A DNA stretch of 42,769 nt. It comes from Nostocales cyanobacterium. Its GTDB lineage: Bacteria > Cyanobacteriota > Cyanobacteriia > Cyanobacteriales > Nostocaceae. Location of the stretch: contig RDXV01000022.1 of assembly GCA_004292695.1 (NCBI GenBank), forward strand, positions 1 through 42,769, given 5' to 3'. Shown here in pieces: positions 24,839-34,221 of this stretch. The position numbers and the translations under genes were made by a program. The notes beneath the pieces were generated by a model. It worked only from the letters and a program-made list of their open reading frames with translations, had not been told where the DNA came from and made no database searches. Numbering within the stretch: the first letter of the stretch is position 1; the number at the start of each line of letters is the position of its first letter.

Positions 24839-26863
24839 TTATTTCCAATCTTGCCAATTTTGATTAAAAATAGAAGTATCAGGAAAAGCAGTAGGATTAC
24901 CGTTTTTCTCTAAAATATCCTTTAAAACCTGCAATTTTGGTTCTAATCTTGGTAAATCATCAACTAACTGATAAGGTGCTATATTTTCCTTCAGTGCAAA
25001 ACTAGCAACAGTTCCCGCAGCAGCACCCGCAGACCATTCAAAAGAATGTACCCGATAAGCAGCAGCAGCTATGTGACTGGTAGCGATACTTTTACCCCCT
25101 ACTAATAAATTATCAATTTTTTGGGGAATCATTGCTCTCAGGGCAATTTGAAAGGGATACGCATTACCCGCACCCCTTCTTTCTCCAGGACGTTCTATAT
25201 TACCAGGTGCTTCCGGTGGACTGTTTAACATACAGGGGTGAAAGTCTATAGCGTAGTGACCGATACCTACAGCATCCGGGAAAATAGTGGAGCGGCTACG
25301 CTTCATTGCCTTGTCTGGACTGACTTCACCCCTAATTACAGATGTTGCCTCTAAACCTGCCAGTGTCGCTTTTAACTGTCTGTACATATCCGCAGGTAGT
25401 GTTTTCTTGTAGTATTCATCGTTATAGTTGCGACGAGAAATATCAACTTCCCAAATAGCAAAACCTTGGGGTTGTCCCCAACTGGGACGGCCAATAATGC
25501 GTCTTCCTTCACGCATATAAGGATATTTTGATAGACCCGATGCAGTTCCCATTGGTGAATTTATACCAGTTAACAAACGGTTATTTGGGTGGGTTTGTTT
25601 CACATTTGCACCGAGTTGAGAGTCAGTAGTTCCCGCAACTAACCAGTAATAATAAGCGAGGGCGTTTTCTTCACCTTTACGCAGAGTTTCGGTTCTTAGT
25701 CCTCCCATCCAGCCACCTGGTTGTAATTGACCTGTAGCTTGTAATTGTTTCCATGTATAAATTAAATTATCCTCTGCTGTTCCTGGTCGGTAGTCATTCC
25801 CCCAAGTCCAGTTTTGCATAGATATGTCCCCTGGGGTGGGAGTTGTAAAATTGATACCACCGAATTTAGTTTGTTTTCCTTGTTGGGGACTCCAAATACG
25901 ACGATAGGTAAAAACTAAATCAAAATTAGCTAATCTTGATAGTTCATAGCTAAAATATGGGGCATATTGATTATAAAATGGAGGCATAATTTGAGGTTGT
26001 GGTTCTTTAGTTGCCTCCATTGCAAAAGTATATGTAAAACCTTGGGTACAATAGGGATCATTTGTCGTGCTAGAAGCTGAAGGTTCGAGATAGGAAAGGG
26101 GGTCAATTCCTAAACGATAAGGAACATCTGCTAAGGCGATAATTTCCCCAGTTTCACTTGTGTCTATAATGTACCATTTATTATTATTTTTCTGTGATTG
26201 TTTGGGTAGAAAATTAATAATAGTTTTATTAAAACGGGAGGAATTTTGATAATTATAAGCGTCTTCTATGGTTTGGGAAAGGGTGAATGTGTTTAAAGGT
26301 GGTGCGTTTTTTGCTGGCTGATGTTGAATGGCGATCGCACTATTTATAATTTTACCATCTGCACTAATTTTTAAATCTTTAATTACTGTATTTGGGAATA
26401 AATATAATTTTCCTCGACCCTGTTTTTCTGCATCTTTTAACATTCGAGAAATGATATTATGAGCATCACGGGGAAGGAAACAGGAGTCACTTACCCAACA
26501 GTCACCGGGGTTAAGTTGATTATATTTTTTTTGAATGCGGTTTCTTAATTCTAAATATCCGCGAGAATAAAATTGTTTTGCTCTTTGAGTTGGTCTTTCA
26601 TCTAATGCAGATGTCCCTTGAGAGGAAATTTGTCCCCCTAACCAGTCGGTAATTTCTGTTAAACAAACGGTGTTTCCTGCAAGTAAACTTTCGTAAGCTG
26701 TCGCAACTCCAGAAAGTCCACCACCAACAATTAAAATTTCACAGTTGACTGTTTTATCTGGGTTTCTGGGTGGGGTTGCGGTGACGGAATAGGGTGTGAG
26801 GAATGTGGTTAGTAGGGTAATGCTGATGAGTTGGTGACAAGCCTTTTTTTGTCTATTTTTCAT
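24839..26863 (-). CDS. Exported FAD-dependent oxidoreductase (PF12831-like)
   Basis: The 674-residue protein begins with a Sec-type signal peptide (MKNRQKKACHQLISITLLTTFLTPYSVTA, likely cleaved after ~29). A dinucleotide-binding motif follows, CEILIVGGGLSGVATAYESL (~42-61), ending in Glu as usual for the first strand, then the family segment TEITDWLGGQISSQGTSALDE. The C-terminus has the FAD-closing element IDNLLVGGKSIATSHIAAAAYRVH. This arrangement is that of FAD-dependent oxidoreductases of the fumarate-reductase-like/FAD_oxidored group that are often of unknown substrate. It is monocistronic and sits beside a restriction-modification system without apparent link. The start gives a good signal peptide. 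Substrate unknown. Confidence 0.85.
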   Translation of the reverse strand: MKNRQKKACHQLISITLLTTFLTPYSVTATPPRNPDKTVNCEILIVGGGLSGVATAYESLLAGNTVCLTEITDWLGGQISSQGTSALDERPTQRAKQFYSRGYLELRNRIQKKYNQLNPGDCWVSDSCFLPRDAHNIISRMLKDAEKQGRGKLYLFPNTVIKDLKISADGKIINSAIAIQHQPAKNAPPLNTFTLSQTIEDAYNYQNSSRFNKTIINFLPKQSQKNNNKWYIIDTSETGEIIALADVPYRLGIDPLSYLEPSASSTTNDPYCTQGFTYTFAMEATKEPQPQIMPPFYNQYAPYFSYELSRLANFDLVFTYRRIWSPQQGKQTKFGGINFTTPTPGDISMQNWTWGNDYRPGTAEDNLIYTWKQLQATGQLQPGGWMGGLRTETLRKGEENALAYYYWLVAGTTDSQLGANVKQTHPNNRLLTGINSPMGTASGLSKYPYMREGRRIIGRPSWGQPQGFAIWEVDISRRNYNDEYYKKTLPADMYRQLKATLAGLEATSVIRGEVSPDKAMKRSRSTIFPDAVGIGHYAIDFHPCMLNSPPEAPGNIERPGERRGAGNAYPFQIALRAMIPQKIDNLLVGGKSIATSHIAAAAYRVHSFEWSAGAAAGTVASFALKENIAPYQLVDDLPRLEPKLQVLKDILEKNGNPTAFPDTSIFNQNWQDWK

Positions 26864-26946
26864 GGTTGATGCACTTTGTAAACTATGTCATTTTGTAGAC
26901 GGTGGTTGTGGGGGAAAGGTTCACACCTGATTTTACAGCATTATGG

Positions 26947-26972
26947 TACTTAAAGTCTGTGGACTTAAAGTC
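26947..26972 (+). promoter_or_regulatory. Double C-box operator of the restriction-modification controller
   Basis: Two near-identical operators TACTTAAAGTC (26947-26957) and GACTTAAAGTC (26962-26972), 15 bp apart and joined by TGTG, match the known C-protein box pattern (GACTnnnAGTC twice around a GTGG spacer). They end 23 bp before the controller ATG. By established C-protein behaviour, low C protein activates and high C protein represses this promoter. Confidence 0.82.
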
Positions 26973-26995
26973 ATCAATAGTTTTTAATTGTCGTT

Positions 26996-27220
26996 ATGAA
27001 GATACCTGATAATCAAAATATTCAAAAAAAATTTGGTAGTAAGCTACGTCAAATTCGCCAAAATCTCAAACTATCTCAAGAAGAATTAGCACTTTTATGT
27101 AATTTAGATCGCAGTTATATAGGAGGAGTAGAACGTGGCGAAAGAAATATTAGCCTTGTGAATATCCATAAAATTGCAGATGCGTTAAATATTTCACCGA
27201 GAGAGTTTTTTGATGAATAA
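26996..27220 (+). CDS. XRE-family controller (C) protein of the R-M system
   Basis: This 74-residue protein is a single helix-turn-helix domain (FGSKLRQIRQNLKLSQEELA, DRSYIGGVERGERNISLVNI, ADALNISPREFF) with the length of C proteins. Its gene directly precedes and overlaps the endonuclease gene, and a double C-box lies 23 bp upstream of its ATG. C proteins time expression so that methylation precedes cutting. The combination of size, HTH, operator and neighbour makes this call strong even though HTH alone would not. Confidence 0.9.
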   Translation: MKIPDNQNIQKKFGSKLRQIRQNLKLSQEELALLCNLDRSYIGGVERGERNISLVNIHKIADALNISPREFFDE

Positions 27221-28094
27221 TATTCCTGACAATATCAGACTTAAAGAACTAGCGATCATAGCTAATTCAAATAAACCTTTTTTTGATGATTTTATTGAAT
27301 TTTTACAATCTGAAAATTATTATGGATTATATGAATTTGTGATTGAAAAAGATTCATATAAAGCACAAGAAGTTTGGATTAAATATTTTAATCGCAAAGT
27401 TCCGCAAGACTTAAATCTATATGACGGTATTGCTCGTCCATATCCTCAAAGTAAAGCAAAATGGCTTTTTTTAGGGTGGATTTTTAGAGATGCACCCATA
27501 CAAAGGCTACAAACTATACTCAAAAATATTGATGGTGCAGCTAATGAGCGTAAAGCAATACTTATCAATCATGTACGTGAGTATGTATCTACTATTTTAC
27601 CAGAACCAGAAAGATGGGAATGGTTTCCTATTTGTGAAGTGATGATGGAACGTTTAGAAGGAAGTCGTCGAGCTATCAAAGGAACTTTATTTGAGGCAAT
27701 TGTGAGGATAAATTTAAAAGAAATATTCAAAAATAACAATATAAATCTCATAGTTGGGGAAACTCAGATTAAAATTTCTGGAGAGACTTATGATGTTACA
27801 GTGACAGGAAATCAGGGAAAAATATTAATTCCAGTAAAAACAAGAGAAACTACTGGTGGTGGTCACGCTCTGCTTTTTACGAGAGATATTAACCAAGCAA
27901 TTGAAAAAGCAAATAGTGAAGAATATAAGTGTATTCCCATTATTATAGCCGAATCTTGGAAAATAGATTTTGACTCATTGAAATCTCAAGAATTTATTCA
28001 CATTGACAAAAACCCTAATCAAATAACTGAAGTAGAACCTATACTCAATAATAAACTCCAAGAAATTTTACATATTTTTCAATCAATTGAATAA
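27213..28094 (+). CDS. Type II restriction endonuclease (specificity unknown)
   Basis: This 293-residue protein is the endonuclease candidate of the C-R-M module. Its middle-to-C-terminal region has a PD-(D/E)XK-like core: GETYDVTV with Asp194, then, 14 residues on, ILIPVKTRE with Lys209, followed by GGGHALLFTRDINQAI. The residue two before the Lys is Pro rather than Glu/Asp, so the second acid may be supplied elsewhere (Glu188 or Glu212). The N-terminal ~150 residues are a helical DNA-recognition part. Its ATG lies inside the controller gene's last codons (8-bp overlap), so the two are translationally coupled; a TTG at 27210 is an alternative. The stop codon abuts the stop of the convergent methyltransferase with no intergenic base. 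I do not recognise a recognition site. Confidence 0.82.
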   Translation: MNNIPDNIRLKELAIIANSNKPFFDDFIEFLQSENYYGLYEFVIEKDSYKAQEVWIKYFNRKVPQDLNLYDGIARPYPQSKAKWLFLGWIFRDAPIQRLQTILKNIDGAANERKAILINHVREYVSTILPEPERWEWFPICEVMMERLEGSRRAIKGTLFEAIVRINLKEIFKNNNINLIVGETQIKISGETYDVTVTGNQGKILIPVKTRETTGGGHALLFTRDINQAIEKANSEEYKCIPIIIAESWKIDFDSLKSQEFIHIDKNPNQITEVEPILNNKLQEILHIFQSIE

Positions 28095-29033
28095 TTAAGT
28101 ATTAAAAATTCTCTTACTAGCAATTTGACAATAATCTTCATTAATATCAATCCCAATAAATTTACGTCCTTTCTTCATTGCTACTAAACCCACAGTACCA
28201 GCACCAAAAAAAGGATCAAGAACTATTCCCCCCTCAGATGAACCTGCTAAAATACATGGTTCTATTAACTGTTCTGGAAACACCGCAAAATGTGCATCTC
28301 TAAATTTAGACAAAGGAACTTCCCAAACAGTCCGCTTATTTCTTCCTTTAGGATGAAAAGCTTGATCCCATCTACCATTATGTAAATTAGAATTACCTGC
28401 ATTTTTACCCTGTTCTGGAGTTCCCCCTTTTTTACCTAAATGATTTCTTCCACCCCGCATTTTACTATTTTCCGAAAAAGTTACATGAGGTTCACGAATA
28501 GCATCAGCATCATAATAATACTTGGAACTTTTCGCTAATAAAAAAATATATTCATGGTCAGTTGTAGGACGATTTTTCACAGAAGATGGCATAGCATTAG
28601 GTTTATACCAAATAATATCTGATCTTAAAATCCATCCTCTTTCTTTTAATGCTAATGCCAATTTCCAAGGTAAACCCGCTAAATTTCCATCTATATACTT
28701 ATCACCTAAATTTAACCACAGTGTACCATCTTCTTTTAATACTCTTTTAACTTCATCAAATATTTCTAAAAGTCGGTTTATATATTCATCTTGACTTTCT
28801 TCAATCCCAATTTGTTTTTCATTACCATAATCACGCTGTCCATAATAAGGAGGACTGGTAACAACTGTTTGTACTAATGAATCTGGCAGTTTTTTCAGAG
28901 CATCTAAAGATTCTCCGTTAATGATAAAATTAGCTGGCTCAAAATTAATGTTATCAATATCTACAGTTTTGATGATTAATTTTCGGTCTAAATCGGCAAA
29001 CAATGGAAGATTAGCAGTGATATAATCCAACAC
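28095..29033 (-). CDS. DNA methyltransferase of the R-M system (beta class, SPPY type)
   Basis: The 312-residue enzyme carries motif IV SPPYYGQRDYG at 60-70 and motif I DPFFGAGTVGLVAM near 273-286, followed by GRKFIGIDINEDYC. Catalytic motif before SAM motif is the beta-class order. SPPY is typical of N4-cytosine methyltransferases but also occurs in N6-adenine enzymes, so the base is not certain. A target-recognition region lies between (~150-250, including FHPKGRNKRTVWEVPLSK). It is complete and convergent with the endonuclease gene, sharing no bases with it. It should protect against the neighbour endonuclease. Confidence 0.92.
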   Translation of the reverse strand: MLDYITANLPLFADLDRKLIIKTVDIDNINFEPANFIINGESLDALKKLPDSLVQTVVTSPPYYGQRDYGNEKQIGIEESQDEYINRLLEIFDEVKRVLKEDGTLWLNLGDKYIDGNLAGLPWKLALALKERGWILRSDIIWYKPNAMPSSVKNRPTTDHEYIFLLAKSSKYYYDADAIREPHVTFSENSKMRGGRNHLGKKGGTPEQGKNAGNSNLHNGRWDQAFHPKGRNKRTVWEVPLSKFRDAHFAVFPEQLIEPCILAGSSEGGIVLDPFFGAGTVGLVAMKKGRKFIGIDINEDYCQIASKRIFNT

Positions 29034-29439
29034 GGAATTTACTTGATTTTTTATGATTAATTATATTTATCATAAACTATTAATAATTAAACATCAAGTA
29101 AAGTCTAATATTTTTTATTTGTCTTATCACTACTGCGAATAACTGATAATTTAACTTCTACTAAGGCTGCTTCCTCTGAAGTTAGTTCTAAAAAATCTGC
29201 AACTGTTCCCACTTTTAGAACATGATTAGTGTAAAATAAAATAACAAAAGAGTCACAATTTATATAATTTCATACACTTTTTATACCCTTTCATCCAACA
29301 CCAAGCTGATTGATAGATACCTTACTTTCCCTTAATCTGCTAATATCAAACAACCGCTCCGAAAACCAGTAACGCTACATTGATAATCTATCATAGACAT
29401 ACCACTACAAAAAACCACCTTACAGATAGGGAAAGTGCC
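29034..29439. other. Divergent intergenic region methyltransferase / TPR protein
   Basis: This 406-bp gap holds the XRE-like remnant (29105-29212) and the promoters of the divergent methyltransferase and coiled-coil/TPR genes. Nothing else could be read. Confidence 0.5.
29105..29212 (-). pseudogene. Remnant of an XRE-type antitoxin/regulator N-terminus
   Basis: A short minus-strand frame (GTG at 29212, stop 29105-29107) reads GTVADFLELTSEEAALVEVK then LSVIRSS, matching the N-terminal segment of small cyanobacterial XRE-family antitoxin-like proteins (TVADFLGL-x-x-EE-A-hydrophobic-VE-x-K/R-L-A pattern). It lacks the helix-turn-helix that should follow and has no ATG, so it looks like a decayed fragment. 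Only 35 codons, hence the caution. Confidence 0.4.
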
Positions 29440-32070
29440 ATGAATAGCAAAAACCCCATTTTTTCAAAATTAGCTTTAAAAATCGCCATTTTATTATCAC
29501 CATTACTGTTATCTACCGGTTTTCTGGGTGGAAAACTGCAACTTTCCGCTACTGCTCAGGTATTATCAAATCAGGAACGGGAAGAATTAAACCGGCTACG
29601 ACAGGAAAATACTACCCAAAAACAAGTACAGTCAAACTTTGAGCGTGCTTTTACTCGCACCAATACCCTACTTAATATTTGGTTGACTATTTTAAGTTTA
29701 TTTCCTGTAGTTTTAATTGCGACATTATGGTTATTACGAAAAGCAATAATTAAGGATATTGTTGACCGTTCAATGCAGCAAATACAAGGTATAGAAAAGC
29801 TGCAAACTCAATTAATTACTATTAATCAAAATGGGGAAAGTTTGATTAAAAATTCTCAAAATATTACCAAAGAATTAGAACAGGAAGTTAATAAACTAAA
29901 AACCGCAATTCAAGGTGAGGAAGAAAATTTATCTATTCTTTTATCAGATTTACCAAAATCAAAACAGGAATTTCTCACAGCTTTAGAACTAGAATTTACA
30001 TCTGCTCAAGAAAATATCAGCAATTTAGAATTTAGGTTAAATACTCAATTAGAACAAGTTACTTTATCTGCTCAACAACAAAAAATTACCATTGAAAATG
30101 TCAGAAAGTTAGAAGCTGAGTTATATTCTCTGTTTAATCAAATTAAAACCGAGGTTGAAAATCATAAAGAAGTTGCTGTTAATGATATTGAAGAATCTCG
30201 TTCTCAATTATTATCACGACTGCATGATTTAGAAAAAATAACTTTAGAAACACAAGAGAATACTTTAGAGAGTATATCACAATCAAGGTCAAATTTCACT
30301 GATAATTTATTTCAATTTCAGTCAGATGCTCAACATCAAAAGGATAGCTTAATATCTAATTTGGAACAATTAAATCATATTTTTGAATCACAAATCTCTG
30401 AATTACAAACTCATGCTAATATGCGAAAAGATAGTTGGTTAGACAGTTTAGCAAAGTTACAGTTAGAATTTTCTACCCAATTGCAAGAATTACAAAATAC
30501 TGCTAAATTACGTCAACAACAAATTATTAATCATTTGGAAACTGCTAGTAGTGATTTTGCTCATCAATTTGCAGATATTAAAGCTAATGTAGAAAAAAAT
30601 ATTCAACAACAACAAACACTGATAATAGACAATTTGCACCAAGTAGAATTATCTACTATTAATAAGATTCAAGATTTACAACATCACACAGAATTAAGAC
30701 AACAGCAAATAATTGATAACTTGGAAAAATCAAGTAGTGAATTTACTAATAAATTCTCTGATATTCAAGTTGATGTACAACAACAAAAATTAACTGTAAT
30801 AGAACAGTTGCAAACCGTAAATTCTGAATTTGCTCAACAACTTAAAGAATTACAGAAGAATGCAGAATTGAGACAACAACAAATAATTGATAATTTGGAA
30901 AATTCTAGCATTGACTTTACAGATAAATTCTCTGATATTCAAACTGATGTACAAAAACGAAAATTGAGCATTTTAGAACAGTTGCAAACTGTAAATACTG
31001 AATTTAGTCAACAACTTAAAGAATTACAAAAGAATGCAGAATTAAGACAGCAACAAATTATTAATAACTTGGAAACTTCCAGTAGGGAATTTACAGATAA
31101 ATTCTCTGATATTCAAACTGATGTACAACAACAAAAGTTAACTGTAATAGAAAAATTGCAAAAATTAGATAATTTACAATTGGAATTTGTAGAACAACTT
31201 GCAGAATTAAAAATAGATGCACAAAAACAAAAAGATGCTATTTTACAACAATTAGCAGACAACCCACCTCAAAATACTCCTAAACCTGAAAAAATACCAG
31301 CAGCAGTCATCCCACCATCACCAAGAGAAGTTTCTATAGATGTAGATGTAGATGTAGATGTAGATGTAAATAATGTAGATGTAGATAATTATATTCAAGA
31401 AGCAGAAACCCTAGTTTCAGAAAAACGTTATGAGGATGCTTTAAACGTTTATCAAAAAGTAGTTTACATTCAACCTAATAACGCAGAATTGTGGTTAAAA
31501 CAGGGTTTAATTTTGAATAGACTGAAACGCTTTAAAGACGCGATTAAGTCTTATAACCAAGCTATCAAAATTAATCCAGAATACCATCAAGCATGGTGTG
31601 ATATTGGAGTTGCTTGTGGTAACTTGGGTAAACACAGGGAAGCATTTAACTGTTTTGATAAAGCTACGCAAATAAAACCAGATGATGGAGTAGCTTGGTT
31701 AAATCGTGGTTTATCTTTAATAGAAATTGAAAATTATGAAGATGCTATTTTTTCCTTTGACAAAGCGTTAGAATTTCAACCTAATTCTCCTAAAATATGG
31801 GATAAACGCGGTTATACTCTAGTCAGATTAGGAAGAGATGATGAAGCAATTGTTGATTTTAATAAAGCGTTAGAAATTAAGTCAGATTATGCTAGTGCTT
31901 ATTATAATAAAGCTGCTTGTTATGCACTGCAACGAGAAGTAGAATTAGCTGTAGAAAATCTACAAAAAGCGATTGAACTTAAACCTAATTATAAAGAAGA
32001 TGCTGCATCAGATATAGACTTTGATGATATTAGTAATGAAGAAAGCTTTCAACAATTAATCAAGAGTTAA
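29440..32070 (+). CDS. Membrane-anchored long coiled-coil protein with C-terminal TPR repeats
   Basis: The 876-residue protein starts with a signal-like hydrophobic segment (~10-40), then a transmembrane helix (LNIWLTILSLFPVVLIATLW, ~80-100). A ~540-residue coiled coil follows, including three to four near-identical 58-residue units (QQQIIDNLE...FTDKFSDIQ...QQLKELQKNAEL; DNA period 174 bp at 30697-31045). A DVDVDVDVDV linker encoded by GATGTA repeats at about 31338-31388 leads to six TPR motifs (~650-860). I chose ATG 29440 (MNSKNPIFSK) with AGGGAAA upstream; the frame opens at 29380. Coiled coil plus TPR suggests a scaffold at the membrane. It is monocistronic. Partners unknown. Confidence 0.82.
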   Translation: MNSKNPIFSKLALKIAILLSPLLLSTGFLGGKLQLSATAQVLSNQEREELNRLRQENTTQKQVQSNFERAFTRTNTLLNIWLTILSLFPVVLIATLWLLRKAIIKDIVDRSMQQIQGIEKLQTQLITINQNGESLIKNSQNITKELEQEVNKLKTAIQGEEENLSILLSDLPKSKQEFLTALELEFTSAQENISNLEFRLNTQLEQVTLSAQQQKITIENVRKLEAELYSLFNQIKTEVENHKEVAVNDIEESRSQLLSRLHDLEKITLETQENTLESISQSRSNFTDNLFQFQSDAQHQKDSLISNLEQLNHIFESQISELQTHANMRKDSWLDSLAKLQLEFSTQLQELQNTAKLRQQQIINHLETASSDFAHQFADIKANVEKNIQQQQTLIIDNLHQVELSTINKIQDLQHHTELRQQQIIDNLEKSSSEFTNKFSDIQVDVQQQKLTVIEQLQTVNSEFAQQLKELQKNAELRQQQIIDNLENSSIDFTDKFSDIQTDVQKRKLSILEQLQTVNTEFSQQLKELQKNAELRQQQIINNLETSSREFTDKFSDIQTDVQQQKLTVIEKLQKLDNLQLEFVEQLAELKIDAQKQKDAILQQLADNPPQNTPKPEKIPAAVIPPSPREVSIDVDVDVDVDVNNVDVDNYIQEAETLVSEKRYEDALNVYQKVVYIQPNNAELWLKQGLILNRLKRFKDAIKSYNQAIKINPEYHQAWCDIGVACGNLGKHREAFNCFDKATQIKPDDGVAWLNRGLSLIEIENYEDAIFSFDKALEFQPNSPKIWDKRGYTLVRLGRDDEAIVDFNKALEIKSDYASAYYNKAACYALQREVELAVENLQKAIELKPNYKEDAASDIDFDDISNEESFQQLIKS
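30511..31145 (+). repeat. In-gene tandem repeats (174-bp units)
   Basis: Units start at 30511, 30697, 30871 and 31045 (AGACAACA...), the last three with exact 174-bp period (58 codons). Copies are close at both DNA and protein level, which points to recent internal duplication and possible length variation between strains. Confidence 0.85.
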
Positions 32071-32089
32071 TTTCAACTAATAAAAAATT

Positions 32090-32128
32090 CCCCTTGTAGC
32101 TTCTTTGTTTATTAGAAACTGCAAGGGG
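32090..32128 (+). terminator. Hairpin after the coiled-coil/TPR gene
   Basis: A 15-bp stem with two mismatches (CCCCTTGTAGCTTCT / AGAAACTGCAAGGGG) and 9-base loop lies 20 bp after the stop codon. No U-tract follows on the plus strand, so termination is plausible but not certain. Confidence 0.5.
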
Positions 32129-32561
32129 TAGTTTGAAGTCGTTAATGTCTCTTTTTAAGAGGGGAAGATTTACTAGAGAAATTAGTTTATTTGTGGGTTG
32201 CAATTGGCTAATGAAAATCTTTTACAACACCTTAGCTTCCGGTTAAGAAACTTTGATTAATGTCTCATTATCTGAGCATATAACACATTTATTGTTTCGT
32301 AAATCTATCTGGAGACAGAAAAAAATCTACCTTTTGAAAGATTGACTAATGTCTCTTACTGTATATTTGCCAGATTATTTTTATGTTTTATGGTAAATGG
32401 ATAATATATATCGGAAACTACTGATATTCTCATAATAACATATATGGGAAACCACAGATGATATCTGTAAGTTGTTGATAATAAAAAACTAAAGATAAGA
32501 TAATTAGCGTTTTTATCTTTGCACTATTTTATAAAGATATAATTCTCAGATTACTACACTT

Positions 32562-32714
32562 TTACATAAATTCAGATGCTTTATTTATAGTGCTGATGTC
32601 ATTAATATGTGTGGGGGTTGGTCTAACAATACCAGCAAATAAATCATCCAAATCATAACCTACAAAGGCTACAGCTTTTGATAATATGGTGAATAGACGA
32701 AAAATACATGATAC
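32562..32714 (-). pseudogene. Possible decayed 3' end of an unknown gene
   Basis: This minus-strand frame of 50 codons between two in-frame stops has a protein-like composition (FTILSKAVAFVGYDLDDLF, GIVRPTPTHINDISTINKAS) and no ATG/GTG near its 5' end. It lies in the upstream region of miaB. I do not recognise the sequence; chance is a real alternative. Confidence 0.22.
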
Positions 32715-32733
32715 TCATTAAGCGTAATTTCCC

Positions 32734-34098
32734 ATGACCAATTCTCCCCGTCGTTACCACATTACTACTTTCGGCTGCCAAATGAATAAGGCTGATTCAG
32801 AACGCATGGCTGGCATTCTGGAAGATATGGGCTTTGAATGGTCGGAAGATCCTAATGATGCTAATGTGATTCTTTATAATACTTGCACTATTAGAGATAA
32901 TGCTGAACAAAAGGTTTATTCTTATTTAGGTAGACAAGCAAAACGCAAACATAAAGAACCTGATTTAACTTTGGTAGTTGCTGGATGTGTGGCACAACAG
33001 GAAGGTGAGTCTTTGTTGCGTCGTGTTCCTGAGTTAGATTTAGTAATGGGTCCACAACACGCTAACCGCCTCAAAGATTTACTAGAATCTGTCTTTGAGG
33101 GTAATCAAATTGTTGCAACGGAAGAAGTACATATTTTTGAGGATATTACCCAACCAAGGCGAGATAGTAAAGTGACTGCTTGGGTAAATGTGATTTATGG
33201 TTGTAATGAACGTTGTACTTATTGTGTAGTTCCTAATGTGCGGGGTGTGGAACAGTCGCGCACTCCTGAAGCTATCCGTGCGGAAATTGAAACTTTGGGA
33301 AAACAAGGTTATAAGGAAATTACGCTTTTAGGTCAAAATATTGATGCTTATGGGCGAGATTTACCCGGTTCAACTCCTGAAGGTCGGCATTTACATACTT
33401 TTACGGATTTACTGTATTTTGTCCATGATGTGCCAGGGATTGAAAGGATAAGATTTGCTACCAGTCACCCCCGTTATTTTACCGAGAGGTTGATTAAAGC
33501 CTGTGCGGAATTACCCAATGTTTGCGAGCATTTCCACATTCCTTTTCAGTCTGGGGATAATGAAGTGTTGAAAGCAATGTCACGGGGCTATACTCAGGAG
33601 AAATACAGACGAATTATTGATACTATTCGTCAGTATATGCCGGATGCTTCCATTAGTGCGGATGCTATTGTGGCTTTTCCTGGGGAGACTGAGGAACAGT
33701 TTGAGAATACTTTGAAATTGGTGGCTGATATTGGTTTTGATCAGTTGAATACTGCTGCATATTCACCCCGTCCGGGTACACCTGCGGCGTTGTGGGATAA
33801 TCAGTTAAGCGAGGAAGTTAAGAGCGATCGCCTACAAAGATTAAATCATTTAGTTAACGTTAAAGCAGCCGAGCGATCGCAACGTTACTTTGGCAGAATT
33901 GAAGAAGTTTTAGTGGAAGATCAAAACAGCAAAGATCCAACTCAGGTAATGGGAAGAACCAGAGGAAACCGCCTCACCTTCTTTACAGGAGATATCAAAG
34001 AACTCAAGGGAAAAATAGTCAAGGTAAAAATTACCGAAGTTCGCGCTTTTAGTTTAAGTGGTGAACCTGTGGAAGTGCGGGAAGCAGTAACGGTGTGA
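32734..34098 (+). CDS. miaB: tRNA-2-methylthio-N6-dimethylallyladenosine synthase
   Basis: The 454-residue radical-SAM methylthiotransferase converts i6A37 of tRNAs to ms2i6A37. The N-terminal UPF0004 domain supplies three cysteines for the second [4Fe-4S] cluster (Cys15 in [10 protein letters not shown], Cys51 in [12 protein letters not shown], Cys85 in AGCVAQQEG). The radical-SAM triad is Cys157, Cys161, Cys164 ([12 protein letters not shown]), followed by VRGVEQSR. The C-terminal TRAM domain is present ([14 protein letters not shown] ... [11 protein letters not shown]). MiaB rather than MtaB or RimO is supported by [18 protein letters not shown] and VVPNVRG-x-E-x-SR. Length is standard. 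HIP1 sites lie inside. It stands alone, followed by STRRs and then aspS on the same strand. Confidence 0.96.
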   Translation: MTNSPRRYHITTFGCQMNKADSERMAGILEDMGFEWSEDPNDANVILYNTCTIRDNAEQKVYSYLGRQAKRKHKEPDLTLVVAGCVAQQEGESLLRRVPELDLVMGPQHANRLKDLLESVFEGNQIVATEEVHIFEDITQPRRDSKVTAWVNVIYGCNERCTYCVVPNVRGVEQSRTPEAIRAEIETLGKQGYKEITLLGQNIDAYGRDLPGSTPEGRHLHTFTDLLYFVHDVPGIERIRFATSHPRYFTERLIKACAELPNVCEHFHIPFQSGDNEVLKAMSRGYTQEKYRRIIDTIRQYMPDASISADAIVAFPGETEEQFENTLKLVADIGFDQLNTAAYSPRPGTPAALWDNQLSEEVKSDRLQRLNHLVNVKAAERSQRYFGRIEEVLVEDQNSKDPTQVMGRTRGNRLTFFTGDIKELKGKIVKVKITEVRAFSLSGEPVEVREAVTV

Positions 34099-34127
34099 GG
34101 TGACAGGTGACAGGTGACAGGTGACAG
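34099..34127. repeat. STRR heptamer GGTGACA x4
   Basis: Four perfect GGTGACA units start immediately after the miaB stop codon. Confidence 0.85.
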
Positions 34128-34141
34128 TTAACAGATTACCC

Positions 34142-34163
34142 GACTGGGAATGAATTCCCAGTC
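34142..34163 (+). terminator. Palindrome GACTGGGAAT...ATTCCCAGTC after miaB
   Basis: Ten-base perfect arms with a 2-base centre lie 44 bp after miaB. It could fold at the 3' end of the transcript but lacks a U-tract; the core GGGAAT...ATTCCC recalls the TCTCGTTCCC repeat family. Confidence 0.4.
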
Positions 34164-34221
34164 TAATAGCAAAAGTCATCTAAAGATGACTAAAGATGAC
34201 TAAACACTAGGGAAATTTAGC

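Larger units (their letters stand above)
32071..32733. other. Long intergenic region before miaB
   Basis: The 663-bp gap holds a hairpin right after the TPR gene (32090-32128) and the miaB promoter region. A minus-strand open stretch (32562-32714) reads like a 50-codon peptide (AFVGYDLDDLFAGIVRPTPT) without a start codon; it may be a decayed gene 3' end. The middle is AT-rich with no other signal I trust. Confidence 0.5.

Noticed and set aside
24839-29033. FAD oxidoreductase as part of a defence island with the R-M system
   Set aside because: It has a signal peptide, its own orientation and no link beyond adjacency.
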